Shown here piece after piece: positions 16,052-23,305 of a DNA stretch of 45,629 nucleotides. A program made the translations under genes and the position numbers. Source of the DNA: Bacteroidales bacterium (GTDB lineage Bacteria > Bacteroidota > Bacteroidia > Bacteroidales > Marinilabiliaceae). Numbering within the stretch: the stretch's first letter is position 1; the number at the start of each line of letters is the position of its first letter. The stretch lies in NCBI GenBank assembly GCA_024401355.1, contig JAKSLF010000026.1, positions 1 through 45,629 of the forward strand, written 5' to 3'. The notes beneath the pieces were generated by a model. It saw only the letters and a program-made list of their open reading frames with translations, had not been told where the DNA came from and did no database searches.

Positions 16052-17368
16052 TTAAGAATTAAGAGAGTTGCGTTTAAGGTATTCTTCTGTTTTGGTGTAG
16101 AGTCCGGTTTGTGGGGAGAAGGTGATGAACTTGCGTGAGACCCATTTATAGAGTTGATCTCTGGTACCTTCCTTAGTCTTGCCATAGGAGAGTCGGAGAG
16201 CTTCGAGCTGTGCCTGGTTGAAAGTGTCGGGCAGGTCGTCGAGGAGGTTTTTTGGTCCGCGTCGGTGTGTTTCGTCGACGAAGTTGGAATCTTTTATGAG
16301 AAGGTCGGCGAAAAGCTGCATTTTGGACCAGAGGTCGTGGTAGACCATCCACTCGACGAGTTCGCCCATGTGTTTGGTCCATGTTTGGTTGTTGAGTACC
16401 CACATGACGCATCCAGCCTTCCATGCGGAGACGAGTGCACGTTTGGATACATCCCAGAGAGTGTCGTCGTCGGTAAGGTCGGCAAGAGAAGCCATATCTT
16501 GTGCGAGTTTATCGACGAGAGAGTTGAGTCGGCTGATGATGAAACGTCCCTTGCAGGCGTTGAGTCGGATGATGTATTGGTCGAGCTGTGTGTAGAAAGC
16601 ATTATTGTATGTGCCCTGTCGTGGGATACGTCCATCGCGCGAAGTGCGAGGTTTGTAGGAGAAGACCATGCGTCCGAACGTGCCGTTGAAGAGGTCGTTG
16701 CGGTAGAACTTGCGTGAGGCGTAAGGAGTGGAGCTGGCAGTGATGTTGACTCTGAGCAGAGGGTTTCCGGTGACGCCGTCGGCGGTAGCTCGGAGAGCTC
16801 CGGCACGCTGTCGGTCGTATATGTTGCGCATCATCTGTGAAATCTGCTTATGTCCGCCACAGATGCGGTCGGCCATTTCGATCTCTGGCAAGTTGAGGTA
16901 TTGTGTACGTTCGCCGAGAGCTTCGCAAGCCATGGCGTTCTGTATGAAAGCGGCATTGGTGACGTCGGCAGGTGGAATCCAGAAAGCGACTTCTGGTCGT
17001 TGTGGCTTTTCCTTGTTGGCAGCCTTAGTCTTTATCTGCTTCTGCCATTCGACAAGTTTCTGCAGTTCGCTTTCGTCGTGTGAGCGGAAATCGCGGCAGA
17101 TGGCTTCGACGAGATTGGACAATTGTCCCTTGTTTCCACCACTTTCAGCGACTAGGTTGGCCATCATTCCGCAAGGTTCTTTCCAACTAAGGTCGGGATA
17201 TTGAAATTCAGCTCCGCTAAGGTGTGCGCCCAGTATAGGGAAAAGCATAGGAACGATAGGTTCGTACATATCTTTTGAGACCTGTGAGAGGAGGAGTTTG
17301 ATACATTCTGTGCCATTGCCGAGAGAGGGCATTGCAGGTGCAGTTGTTTTTGAAATGTTGTATTTCAT
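16052..17368 (-). CDS. DUF3987/BT4734-like protein, probable replication helper
   Basis: A 438-residue protein resembling the C-terminal DUF3987 part of the BT4734-type proteins of Bacteroides accessory loci. Visible features are the ESGGNKGQLSNLVEAI stretch at about residues 75-90 (a degenerate phosphate-binding loop place), VAFWIPPADVTNAAFIQNA, then GHKQISQMMRNIYDRQRAGALRA and NPLLRVNITASSTPYASRKFY, where a Walker-B-like strand would be expected. The N-terminal VirE-like half of the family is absent and is replaced here by the separate primase-like gene. The C-terminal 100 residues (TFNQAQLEALRLSYGKTKEG) look like a DNA-binding end. A structured inverted repeat lies directly upstream. Confidence 0.7.
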   Translation of the reverse strand: MKYNISKTTAPAMPSLGNGTECIKLLLSQVSKDMYEPIVPMLFPILGAHLSGAEFQYPDLSWKEPCGMMANLVAESGGNKGQLSNLVEAICRDFRSHDESELQKLVEWQKQIKTKAANKEKPQRPEVAFWIPPADVTNAAFIQNAMACEALGERTQYLNLPEIEMADRICGGHKQISQMMRNIYDRQRAGALRATADGVTGNPLLRVNITASSTPYASRKFYRNDLFNGTFGRMVFSYKPRTSRDGRIPRQGTYNNAFYTQLDQYIIRLNACKGRFIISRLNSLVDKLAQDMASLADLTDDDTLWDVSKRALVSAWKAGCVMWVLNNQTWTKHMGELVEWMVYHDLWSKMQLFADLLIKDSNFVDETHRRGPKNLLDDLPDTFNQAQLEALRLSYGKTKEGTRDQLYKWVSRKFITFSPQTGLYTKTEEYLKRNSLNS

Positions 17369-17406
17369 TATAAATGAGTATTTTAGATGAATAAATATTT
17401 TTAAAT

Positions 17407-17558
17407 TCTGACAGTTGACAGTTCTGACAATTAATAATTTGGTGTTATCCCTTTCTTTATATTCTTATATAATTAATTGATATACAATAAGTTATAAGAT
17501 GTATAAAGGGGGAGTTGTGACAGTTGTTTTATAATTGTCAGAACTGTCAGTTGTCAGA
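17407..17558. repeat. Long inverted repeat of TGACA motifs around an AT-rich core
   Basis: The 27-base arms 17407-17433 and 17532-17558 are inverted copies with two adjacent mismatches (GT against AC). Each arm itself holds three spaced TGACA elements, and one further TGACAGTT is at 17518. The 98-base core is AT-rich. It lies between the start of the DUF3987-like gene and the end of the unknown gene at 17564-18031. It could be an iteron-like origin, an operator or a recombination site; the sequence does not decide. Confidence 0.85.
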
Positions 17559-17563
17559 CGAGA

Positions 17564-18031
17564 TTACCATCCGATAGTATCTGTAGGGAAAAGTGCGTTG
17601 TTGTTTTTCTCTACGAGGCTACGGAATCCTTTGATGAGGTCGTGTGCGACGTGGCAAGCATACTGCTGGTAGTTGCTGTGCTGTGTAAGATTGAGCAAGC
17701 GGAGGTTAGGCCGGAGAGTGCCGTCGTCGCGTCTGGTGATGGTGACGAAAGATCCGACGTAGATGCGTGGATTGCGCTTGACAGGCCGTGGCAGGGTCTC
17801 GACGAAGAGGAAATGGTCTTCATCGTCGTTGACGAGAGTGCCGGTGTAGTTTTTACCTGCTACGGCGCTGCGGTCGGTGTGCAGGATGGTCTTGAGGTCG
17901 ACGCAGAGGTGGGTGTTGCGGTACGCCTTGGCGAAATTGTCTTCGCCGTTGTTGAGATAGTGGCGGATGATGTCGCCGATACACTTTGGCTCGTTGATGC
18001 AGGAGCCGGTGTTTTTATATTTGTTGTTCAT
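17564..18031 (-). CDS. Hypothetical protein of the replication module
   Basis: A 155-residue protein that I do not recognise. It starts MNNKYKNTGSCINEPKCIGD, with Cys at 11 and 17, then YLNNGEDNFAKAYRNTHLC. A beta-rich middle (YTGTLVNDDEDHFLFVETLP, RIYVGSFVTITRRDDG) has a shape compatible with a nucleic-acid-binding OB- or SSB-like fold. The C-terminal helix is YACHVAHDLIKGFRSLVEKNNNALF. It is expressed from a promoter near 18150 through a leader with inverted repeats. Being first in the minus-strand module of primase-like and DUF3987-like genes, it may be a DNA-binding accessory, which is inference only. Confidence 0.6.
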   Translation of the reverse strand: MNNKYKNTGSCINEPKCIGDIIRHYLNNGEDNFAKAYRNTHLCVDLKTILHTDRSAVAGKNYTGTLVNDDEDHFLFVETLPRPVKRNPRIYVGSFVTITRRDDGTLRPNLRLLNLTQHSNYQQYACHVAHDLIKGFRSLVEKNNNALFPTDTIGW

Positions 18032-18158
18032 TTAAAATTAACCGATGCGCAATGCCCGTGTGCCACACATGCGGTCGCCATCGGTATGGTCGCGCTTCGG
18101 GGTGGCACGTAGCCGACACCATGTCAGCTATCTCCCGAAGGTTGACATGGCAAAGATA
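18032..18158 (-). promoter_or_regulatory. Promoter, operator-like palindrome and structured leader of the island replication module
   Basis: On the minus strand TATCTTTGC (plus 18150-18158) is a -7 element. CCATGTCA (18119-18126) and TGACATGG (18143-18150) form an 8-bp inverted repeat over the predicted start, suited to a dimeric regulator. Further into the leader GTGCCAC (18060-18066) and GTGGCAC (18102-18108) can pair, with a small CCAT/ATGG hairpin between. The leader is clearly richer in G and C than the flanking DNA. Confidence 0.5.
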
Positions 18159-18171
18159 GGGGGATGGGGAA

Positions 18172-18216
18172 GAAAAAAATATGCCGTAACTGTTACGCGT
18201 AACTGTTACGGCATAT
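18172..18216 (-). terminator. Palindromic terminator after the unknown two-gene operon
   Basis: ATATGCCGTAAC and GTTACGGCATAT form a 12-bp perfect stem; the whole is nearly palindromic, with CGTAACTGTTACG occurring twice. On the minus strand it is followed by seven T, so it ends the transcript of the 19959-18246 operon, 30 bases past its stop codon. Confidence 0.85.
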
Positions 18217-18245
18217 GCTAAAATATTAAATATCAAAAATTTGTG

Positions 18246-19052
18246 CTATTGTATCTTTTTGAGTTTGTCTTGGAGTTCGCTTGTTTTTTTCTGATTTAAT
18301 GATCTATTGTAGTATGATCGTAGCGTTTCACCTTTAGTTCCCCATAGTTTTGCAAAAGCAGTCCATGGAGTATTTATTCCAAGACGTTCTGCTATCCAAT
18401 AAGCCAAATAGCTACTATTTGTTTTACTTCCGATAGGTTTATAATTTTGGTCGACTAATTTTGCATCTTGCAGTTTATGCCAAATGTCCATAGCTGCATC
18501 TGAAGCCAGCTCTTCGGGCAAGATTGTTCTTTGAATATCTTTATTGCCGTTCAAATACTGGCCTTGGCTGACATATTGATTGAGAGCGTTGATGAATGAT
18601 TCGTCGATAGAATTAAATAATGGTATGGCTATATCGTCTATGACAGAATGTTCGCTTATTTGATGTATCAGTTTATCTGTATATCGCGTTATCTCATAGA
18701 TATTCATAGCGATTATACATACAATTACCGAATAGACAATACATGAAGTGGCTGTTTCAAGTTCTGTTTCTTCATATTTTCTTCCCTCGTCATTTGCCTC
18801 GTCACGCAAGTCGCAATATATGTCATTCCAGAAATTCTCAATAATGTCGGCAGCCTCATTATGCTGTTTCAGCAGTTCATCAATCTTATACTTACAATTG
18901 ATGAATATCTCCTCGGTCGAGAAGCGCAGAACCTTCATGGATGCCTCTTTATCCTTGTACGCTTCGTTTATCGTTCGATAGATAGGATTGTTTTTATATT
19001 TTTCCCTAACGTTTCGCTTATTCTCTGTAGTCAACAATTTTTTCATAGTCAT
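18246..19052 (-). CDS. Unknown protein, second gene of a candidate defence operon
   Basis: A 268-residue protein. The N-terminal 100 residues are helical and charged (IDELLKQHNEAADIIENFW, DLRDEANDEGRKYEETELE). One hydrophobic segment, SCIVYSVIVCIIAMNIYEI, sits at about 104-122 and may touch the membrane. The C-terminal region from about 190 (AMDIWHKLQDAKLVDQNYKP, IAERLGINTPWTAFAKLWG, LRSYYNRSLNQKK) is a C-terminal helical domain I have seen at the end of many Bacteroidetes accessory proteins, without a known function. It overlaps the first gene by 35 bases, so the two are translationally coupled. A second in-frame ATG two codons on would also serve. No enzymatic motif is seen. Confidence 0.65.
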   Translation of the reverse strand: MTMKKLLTTENKRNVREKYKNNPIYRTINEAYKDKEASMKVLRFSTEEIFINCKYKIDELLKQHNEAADIIENFWNDIYCDLRDEANDEGRKYEETELETATSCIVYSVIVCIIAMNIYEITRYTDKLIHQISEHSVIDDIAIPLFNSIDESFINALNQYVSQGQYLNGNKDIQRTILPEELASDAAMDIWHKLQDAKLVDQNYKPIGSKTNSSYLAYWIAERLGINTPWTAFAKLWGTKGETLRSYYNRSLNQKKTSELQDKLKKIQ

Positions 19053-19959
19053 AGTCAGCTATTTCTTTTCTGATTTCATCAAGCCTTTCTATCAGCTCAT
19101 AAGTTTCACCATTGCCTCTGTTGCAAAGTTGTTTACATTCGAAATCATGGATGGTATTACTATTTATCGAACAGACAGCATAGGCTACATCCTTGAAATT
19201 AATCATAGGAGAATTGTAGAAATAATAACATAGCTTATAGTTGTTTTGAGCGCTTAATGCTATCATTTGAGCCAACTCATCCACCTTTTCTTCATCGATA
19301 AACATAGGTTCTTTTTTTGAACCATATAGCGTAATTTTACCTTTCAGAGCTTTGGTGGCTTGGGTTAATGAACTGAGATACTGAAGTTTCTTTTTCGTCT
19401 GATATGTTGCATCTATGCCTTTTATCTTGTCGGGATTAGGATATTCCCATACAATCTTTTTTACGTTATCATTATTTATGATGCGTCTTTCAACTAGTTC
19501 CTTAAACTTTCCTGCCTGATATTTATGCTTTATGATTATGCTGAGACCATATTCTGAAAGCAATTCATCGAGGGTGCGTTTTAGAAATCTTATAACCTGG
19601 TCGTTTTTGGAATAGAATGCTCCATTCTTCTCCACAAGTATCTGGCATACGTCTTTTCTATTGTCAAAGATGATATAACTACCAGGAAAAGACTCTAGGG
19701 GAGTTTTGTCATGACCTTCAAACTGATTAATTTTTTTCTGGTTGCAAAGAACGAATGTATAAATATCCTCGTCTTCATGACGCTCAAGACTCTTTAGTGG
19801 AATGTCTTGTGTATTTTTCTTTCCAATGATAGGCAATCCTTCATGCAGCAGATTGCCGATGATTTCGTGTGCTTTTTCTATGGTTTTAGTTTTAGTGTCT
19901 TTGTAGAATAGGCTGCGCTCGCCTTCTTGAATTTCGTATGAATATACAGCGTAATCCAT
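19018..19959 (-). CDS. Unknown protein, first gene of a candidate defence operon
   Basis: A 313-residue soluble protein. I chose the ATG at 19959 (MDYAVYSYEIQEGERSLFY); a longer frame only adds AT-rich leader translation. The first 110 residues look beta-rich (YTFVLCNQKKINQFEG). PGSYIIFDNRKDVCQILVEK leads to a helical middle (FLKRTLDELLSEYGLSIIIK, QAGKFKELVERRIINNDNVK). The C-terminal third has KITLYGSKKEPMFIDEEKVD and a charged helix. I recognise no known catalytic motif. The base composition is more AT-rich than the core genes around the island, which suggests transfer. It shares overlapping back-to-back promoters with a short RNA on the other strand. Confidence 0.65.
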   Translation of the reverse strand: MDYAVYSYEIQEGERSLFYKDTKTKTIEKAHEIIGNLLHEGLPIIGKKNTQDIPLKSLERHEDEDIYTFVLCNQKKINQFEGHDKTPLESFPGSYIIFDNRKDVCQILVEKNGAFYSKNDQVIRFLKRTLDELLSEYGLSIIIKHKYQAGKFKELVERRIINNDNVKKIVWEYPNPDKIKGIDATYQTKKKLQYLSSLTQATKALKGKITLYGSKKEPMFIDEEKVDELAQMIALSAQNNYKLCYYFYNSPMINFKDVAYAVCSINSNTIHDFECKQLCNRGNGETYELIERLDEIRKEIADYDYEKIVDYRE

Positions 19960-20026
19960 TTTTATTATTTTTATTAGATTAAGGTTTTTGTTTAATACAA
20001 TCGGTTGATGTTTATTCCTTTTTTTG

Positions 20027-20059
20027 TTTTGTAATGCAAAATAGAGTTTGTAATTTTGC
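20027..20059 (+). promoter_or_regulatory. Promoter of the short RNA
   Basis: TTTTG at 20027-20031, a 19-base spacer and TAATTTTGC at 20051-20059. It has both consensus elements with good spacing. Its predicted start (about 20066) falls inside the -7 box of the opposing promoter. Confidence 0.75.
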
Positions 20060-20064
20060 ACAAT

Positions 20065-20097
20065 CAAAGTTAAAGACAATTTTTGAATTATACAAAA
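20065..20097 (-). promoter_or_regulatory. Promoter of the unknown two-gene operon
   Basis: On the minus strand TTTTG (plus 20093-20097), a 20-base spacer and TAACTTTG (plus 20065-20072). The predicted start is near 20058, leaving a 100-base leader before the ATG at 19959. It overlaps the plus-strand promoter at 20027-20059 so that polymerases on the two would exclude each other. Confidence 0.65.
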
Positions 20098-20169
20098 TAA
20101 AGGGAGCGCATCACTCTAGTTTTGAGAACCTGGTGTTCCTTCGGTTTGATTATACCTCCCTTCTTTTAC

Positions 20170-20198
20170 AAGGACCTCAATTGAGGTCCTTTGTTTTT
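20170..20198 (+). terminator. Terminator of the short RNA
   Basis: AAGGACCTCAA and its exact inverted copy form a perfect 22-base palindrome (20170-20191), followed by TGTTTTTT on the plus strand. There is no T-run on the other side, so it acts for plus-strand transcripts. Confidence 0.88.
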
Positions 20199-20199
20199 T

Positions 20200-22321
20200 C
20201 TACTTCGTCAGCTTTTCGTACCTCTCCATGAGCCAAGCTACTATGTCTTCTTCGGGCATGTCGGGTTTGAGGGCGTAGGCGGCGAGGACGGCTTGGTCGT
20301 TATGGCGGTGGGCTTTGCGGAGCTCGGGTGGCATGGTGACTTCGTCGTAGAGGTCGGCTAGGGAGCTGTCGGGATAGAGGGCACGTGCATCGAGGATGGC
20401 TTGTGCGGTCTGCTCTATCTTCTGCTTCTGGGCGTCGGTCGGTTCGGGCCATGGGAAGTTGTTGTAGACGATAGTGTTCGAATAACTATAACGCATTTCC
20501 AAACGACCGCATACAGCACTCATCCATGCCATGTGCACGTTGCTGGTCAATATTCCGAAATGGTATAGTGTTGCTTCTTGTAACATAAAGAGCTTATCGC
20601 CAGGAATAATATCTTTTGGCAAATATTCCATTGGTATATAGCGCCGTCTCTCTGATGAGACTTTTGGAATGGCAACATAGTCTGTCGTACATTCACGAAC
20701 TTCATCGAAAAGCATCGGGGTTTCTGCTTTTTGACGAGTAGCAGCCTTGGGACTTGCCAGTCTGTAATTCCTGACATTTTCGATACGCTCCATCACTCGA
20801 TTGCATTTACGCAGCTCTGCTGGATTAGCTCCTACCATCCATAGGCAGAACCGTGTTTTACGATCAATGAAATCTTTACCCATCATGTAAGGTCTGAGCC
20901 ACTTTTGAGCAATAGGATTGGCTAGAACAAGGGCTTCTTTCTCTTCTTCTGTCATTATAAGAAATCCTCCTTCTGTAGGCTTACCTCCATTAAGCAGGGT
21001 TGGGACATTACAAATGGGTTTAGTCTTGGCCTCAATGAATATAATCGGACCTTCTGTCAAATAGAAATTGATTTGCTCACATATCTTGTAGTGACCATCG
21101 CTCGAATATAATACAAGAGAATTGTCACTTTTTATTACAGAGAACCCGATAATCACACAATGGACGTGAGCTTTCAAGGCCGACTCGCTATCCCATCGGA
21201 ATGTACGCCATGCGAAGTCGATATGTATGCCAAAGCGTGTCATGATAGGTTTCCAGATTGCAGCCACCTGCTCGCCTTGAGTTATAGAGTTGGTCGATAC
21301 GAGAGCCGCATGTATCTTGTCGTTTTTCTGCATTAATTCTGATGCCTTCCAATACCATGCACTCACGTAGTCTATCTTGCCTGCTGTCTTGTATGGTTTA
21401 CCTTTCTCGTCAACAAAGATGCTAAGCATATCTTCCTTTTGAGATGCACTTTGAAGCGAATACCCCACAAATGGAGGGTTACCGATGATATAATCGAGCT
21501 CTTCGGCCTTTATGACCTCGTTCCAATCTATGCGGAGAGCGTTGCATTCGCGGATGTTGTTGTAGGGTTTGAGTGGGAGGAAGTCGTTGTTGAAGCGGAT
21601 AATCTTTTCTGTTTCGCGCAGCATCTGGCTTTCGGCAATCCAGAGGGCTGTAGAGGCTACGGTAACGGCGAAGTCGTTGATCTCGATGCCATACATCTGC
21701 TGTATGCTGACCTTCACGGGGCTAGCCTCCTCGAAGCCGAGAATGGTCTGTCCGTCGGTCATCTGCTCGATGATGTCGTTTTCGAGTCGGCGGAGCGACA
21801 TATATGTTTCCGTCAGGAAGTTGCCCGAGCCACAAGCGGGGTCGAGGAAATGGAGGCTGGCCATATCGTCTTGCATAGCCTTGAGGGCGTTGGTCTTCTG
21901 CTTGCCGCGAGGCATAGCCTTGACGGTGCTGAAGCGGTCGCGCAGGCTGTCCATGAAGAGTGGGTCGATGACCTTGTGGATATTCTCTATGGAAGTATAG
22001 TGCATGCCACCGGAGCGACGAGTCTCGGGGTTGAGAGTGCTCTCGAACACGGCTCCGAAGATGGTAGGCGAAATCTCGCTCCAGTCGAAATCCATGGAAG
22101 CATGGTTGAGCAGCAGACTAGCCGTTTCGTCGGTAAGAGGTGGAATACTCTCGCCCTCGCGCTGGCGGAAGAGCGAACCGTTGACGTAGGGGAAGTCGGC
22201 CAGCTTCTTCTCGAGAAACTTGTCGCGCTTGTCAACAGGCGTGTCGAGCACGGCAAAGAGGTCGCGCAAGGCGATGCGCATATTTTCGGGCTTGAACGAA
22301 GCGAGGTAGTCGTGGAACTGG
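20200..22321 (-). pseudogene. DNA methyltransferase of the MmeI-like (type IIL) family, N-terminus deleted
   Basis: Methyltransferase and target-recognition parts of a large single-chain restriction-modification enzyme. The frame starts only at the junction near 22321. The first ATG (22281) gives 693 residues; whole members have about 900 or more with an N-terminal nuclease and helical spacer. The frame upstream of that ATG still matches the family (FHDYLASFKPEN) up to the break. FLDPACGSGNFLTETY is the SAM motif I, and IIGNPPFVGYSLQ is the adenine-methylase motif IV. The target-recognition region and C-terminal LADLYDEVTMPPELRKAH are intact. The break is a fusion to another gene, so this is a deletion remnant; it might still be expressed but would lack the nuclease and probably be inactive. 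Confidence 0.85.
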
Positions 22322-22462
22322 TATTACAGTCAATGATTCATCTATTTCCTTATAGTTCTTTTCACCATATATCTGAAATAGCTCTTTTGGAGTCATGAGT
22401 ATCGCTCCAGTTGACAATACTAACATGTATCTGTCTTCTTCTGTAAAATTAATTGCTTTCAT
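22322..22462 (-). pseudogene. 5' fragment of an unknown gene cut by the deletion
   Basis: From the ATG at 22462 the first 46 or 47 codons (MKAINFTEEDRYMLVLSTGA and on to IDESLTVI) look like a genuine N-terminus. Past the junction the frame runs into methyltransferase DNA out of phase and yields a meaningless Arg-rich tail (VPRLPRFVQARKYAHRLARP). It starts 4 bases after the ADP-ribosyltransferase-like gene, so it was the second gene of that pair. The original protein is unknown. Confidence 0.75.
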
Positions 22463-22466
22463 ATCA

Positions 22467-23204
22467 TTAAATATTAAAGTTATTTAAAATAGTAATAGCA
22501 GAAGGTGATATGGGTTCTCCCGTCCAAACTGCTACGTTATTTGGGACGTTTATATCTTTATAATAGACGTTTTTTGTCTTTGTAGTATCTATCTTTAGTA
22601 CAGTCCAACTATCATATCGTTTTTCAGACTGTTTTGCGTAATTTTTGCAAGCATTCACTACTATGTCTTCAGTAATATTCAAAAGATATACTCTTTCAGG
22701 ATAATTGAACACTGTTGCACATTGAGACCTAGCAGTCAAACCTACATTCATTATCTTTTTGACATTCTTCGTTGGTGTCACATGATATAATGTTTTTGGT
22801 ACAGATACTTCATTCTGAAACTTTGCTTCTATAAAGAATACACTTCCAGTGCTATTTTCAAAATTATAGTCCTTAGATGTTATGTTTCCTGTCTTTACTG
22901 TTGCTATGTACCATCCGTATGATGCCAGTTCTGATTTTAGATTATTAAATTTTTCTTTATCAAAACCAACGGTGAAAAGAGTGACTTCATACTCTGAATC
23001 TCTCATTACTACTCCATAGTGTTTCAACTTGGCGCTAACGAAACTTACGGGATATGATGACATGAGTCCTTCATTTATATCATAAGAACAAGGTATATGA
23101 TAGAACTCACAATTATCTATATAATAATCATTGCATGTTGGAATGAGCATAAACTCAAACTCATCATGAGATTGCATAATATTCAATTCTGATAATTTCT
23201 TCAT
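22467..23204 (-). CDS. Putative ADP-ribosyltransferase/Tpt1-like protein
   Basis: A 245-residue protein. The C-terminal half resembles the small ADP-ribosyl- or phosphotransferase fold (Tpt1/KptA, DarT-like, and related accessory proteins): LYHVTPTKNVKKIMNVGLTA (about 139-158, with His141) and FNYPERVYLLN (about 166-176) match the usual Tyr-His-x-Thr and Arg-Ile/Val-Tyr motifs. The N-terminal 120 residues are of another, unknown fold (FMLIPTCNDYYIDNCEFYHI). This is a motif-level call without a search. It may modify nucleic acid or protein in a conflict role, since it lies next to a broken methyltransferase. The next gene, now a fragment, could have been its partner or antidote. Confidence 0.55.
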   Translation of the reverse strand: MKKLSELNIMQSHDEFEFMLIPTCNDYYIDNCEFYHIPCSYDINEGLMSSYPVSFVSAKLKHYGVVMRDSEYEVTLFTVGFDKEKFNNLKSELASYGWYIATVKTGNITSKDYNFENSTGSVFFIEAKFQNEVSVPKTLYHVTPTKNVKKIMNVGLTARSQCATVFNYPERVYLLNITEDIVVNACKNYAKQSEKRYDSWTVLKIDTTKTKNVYYKDINVPNNVAVWTGEPISPSAITILNNFNI

Positions 23205-23239
23205 AGTTAATACTTTTTAGTGTAAGTATTTTATAAGTA

Positions 23240-23283
23240 AAATATAAAAAGACTGTCACATAATTTACTATTATGACAGTCTT
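23240..23283 (-). terminator. Terminator after the SprT-like gene
   Basis: AAGACTGTCA (23249-23258) and TGACAGTCTT (23274-23283) form a 10-bp perfect stem with a 15-base loop, followed on the minus strand by TTTTTATATTTT. It sits between the SprT-like gene and the ADP-ribosyltransferase-like gene. Confidence 0.85.
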
Positions 23284-23305
23284 ATTAATGTTAAAAAATT
23301 ATTTA

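Larger units (their letters stand above)
20064..20198 (+). ncRNA. Candidate structured short RNA, about 130 bases
   Basis: A transcription unit with promoter and terminator but no credible open frame: no start codon opens more than a short frame that ends within it. AAGGGAG (20100-20106) can pair with CTCCCTT (20156-20162), enclosing a hairpin-prone part with GAAC/GTTC. It closes with a perfect palindromic terminator. It lies between the truncated methyltransferase and the unknown operon, both transcribed the other way. Function is unknown. No reverse transcriptase or Cas gene is near, so it does not fit a retron or CRISPR. Confidence 0.6.

Noticed and set aside
17407-17558. Inverted repeats as insertion sequence ends.
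   Set aside because: No transposase lies between or beside them, the core is only 98 bases and no target duplication is seen.
18179-18216. 12-bp palindrome as an attachment site or operator.
   Set aside because: On the minus strand it is followed by seven T and lies 30 bases after a stop codon, which is fully explained by a terminator.
18015-18236. Minus-strand frame of 73 codons across the 18.1-kb leader.
   Set aside because: It runs through the terminator and promoter and has no sensible composition; the region is better explained as a regulatory leader.
18246-19959. Resemblance of the unknown two-gene operon to lambda RexAB abortive infection.
   Set aside because: Only the general sizes (about 310 and 270 residues, with one hydrophobic segment in the second) suggest it. 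RexB has four membrane helices and the motifs do not line up, so I would not name it.
20064-20198. Short RNA as a retron msr/msd, CRISPR repeat or ToxN-type repeat RNA.
   Set aside because: No reverse transcriptase, cas gene or tandem repeats are present in or near the unit.
22322-22462. The frame running on to 22232 as a 76-residue gene with an Arg-rich tail.
   Set aside because: The tail is methyltransferase DNA in another phase, so only the first 46-47 codons are real.
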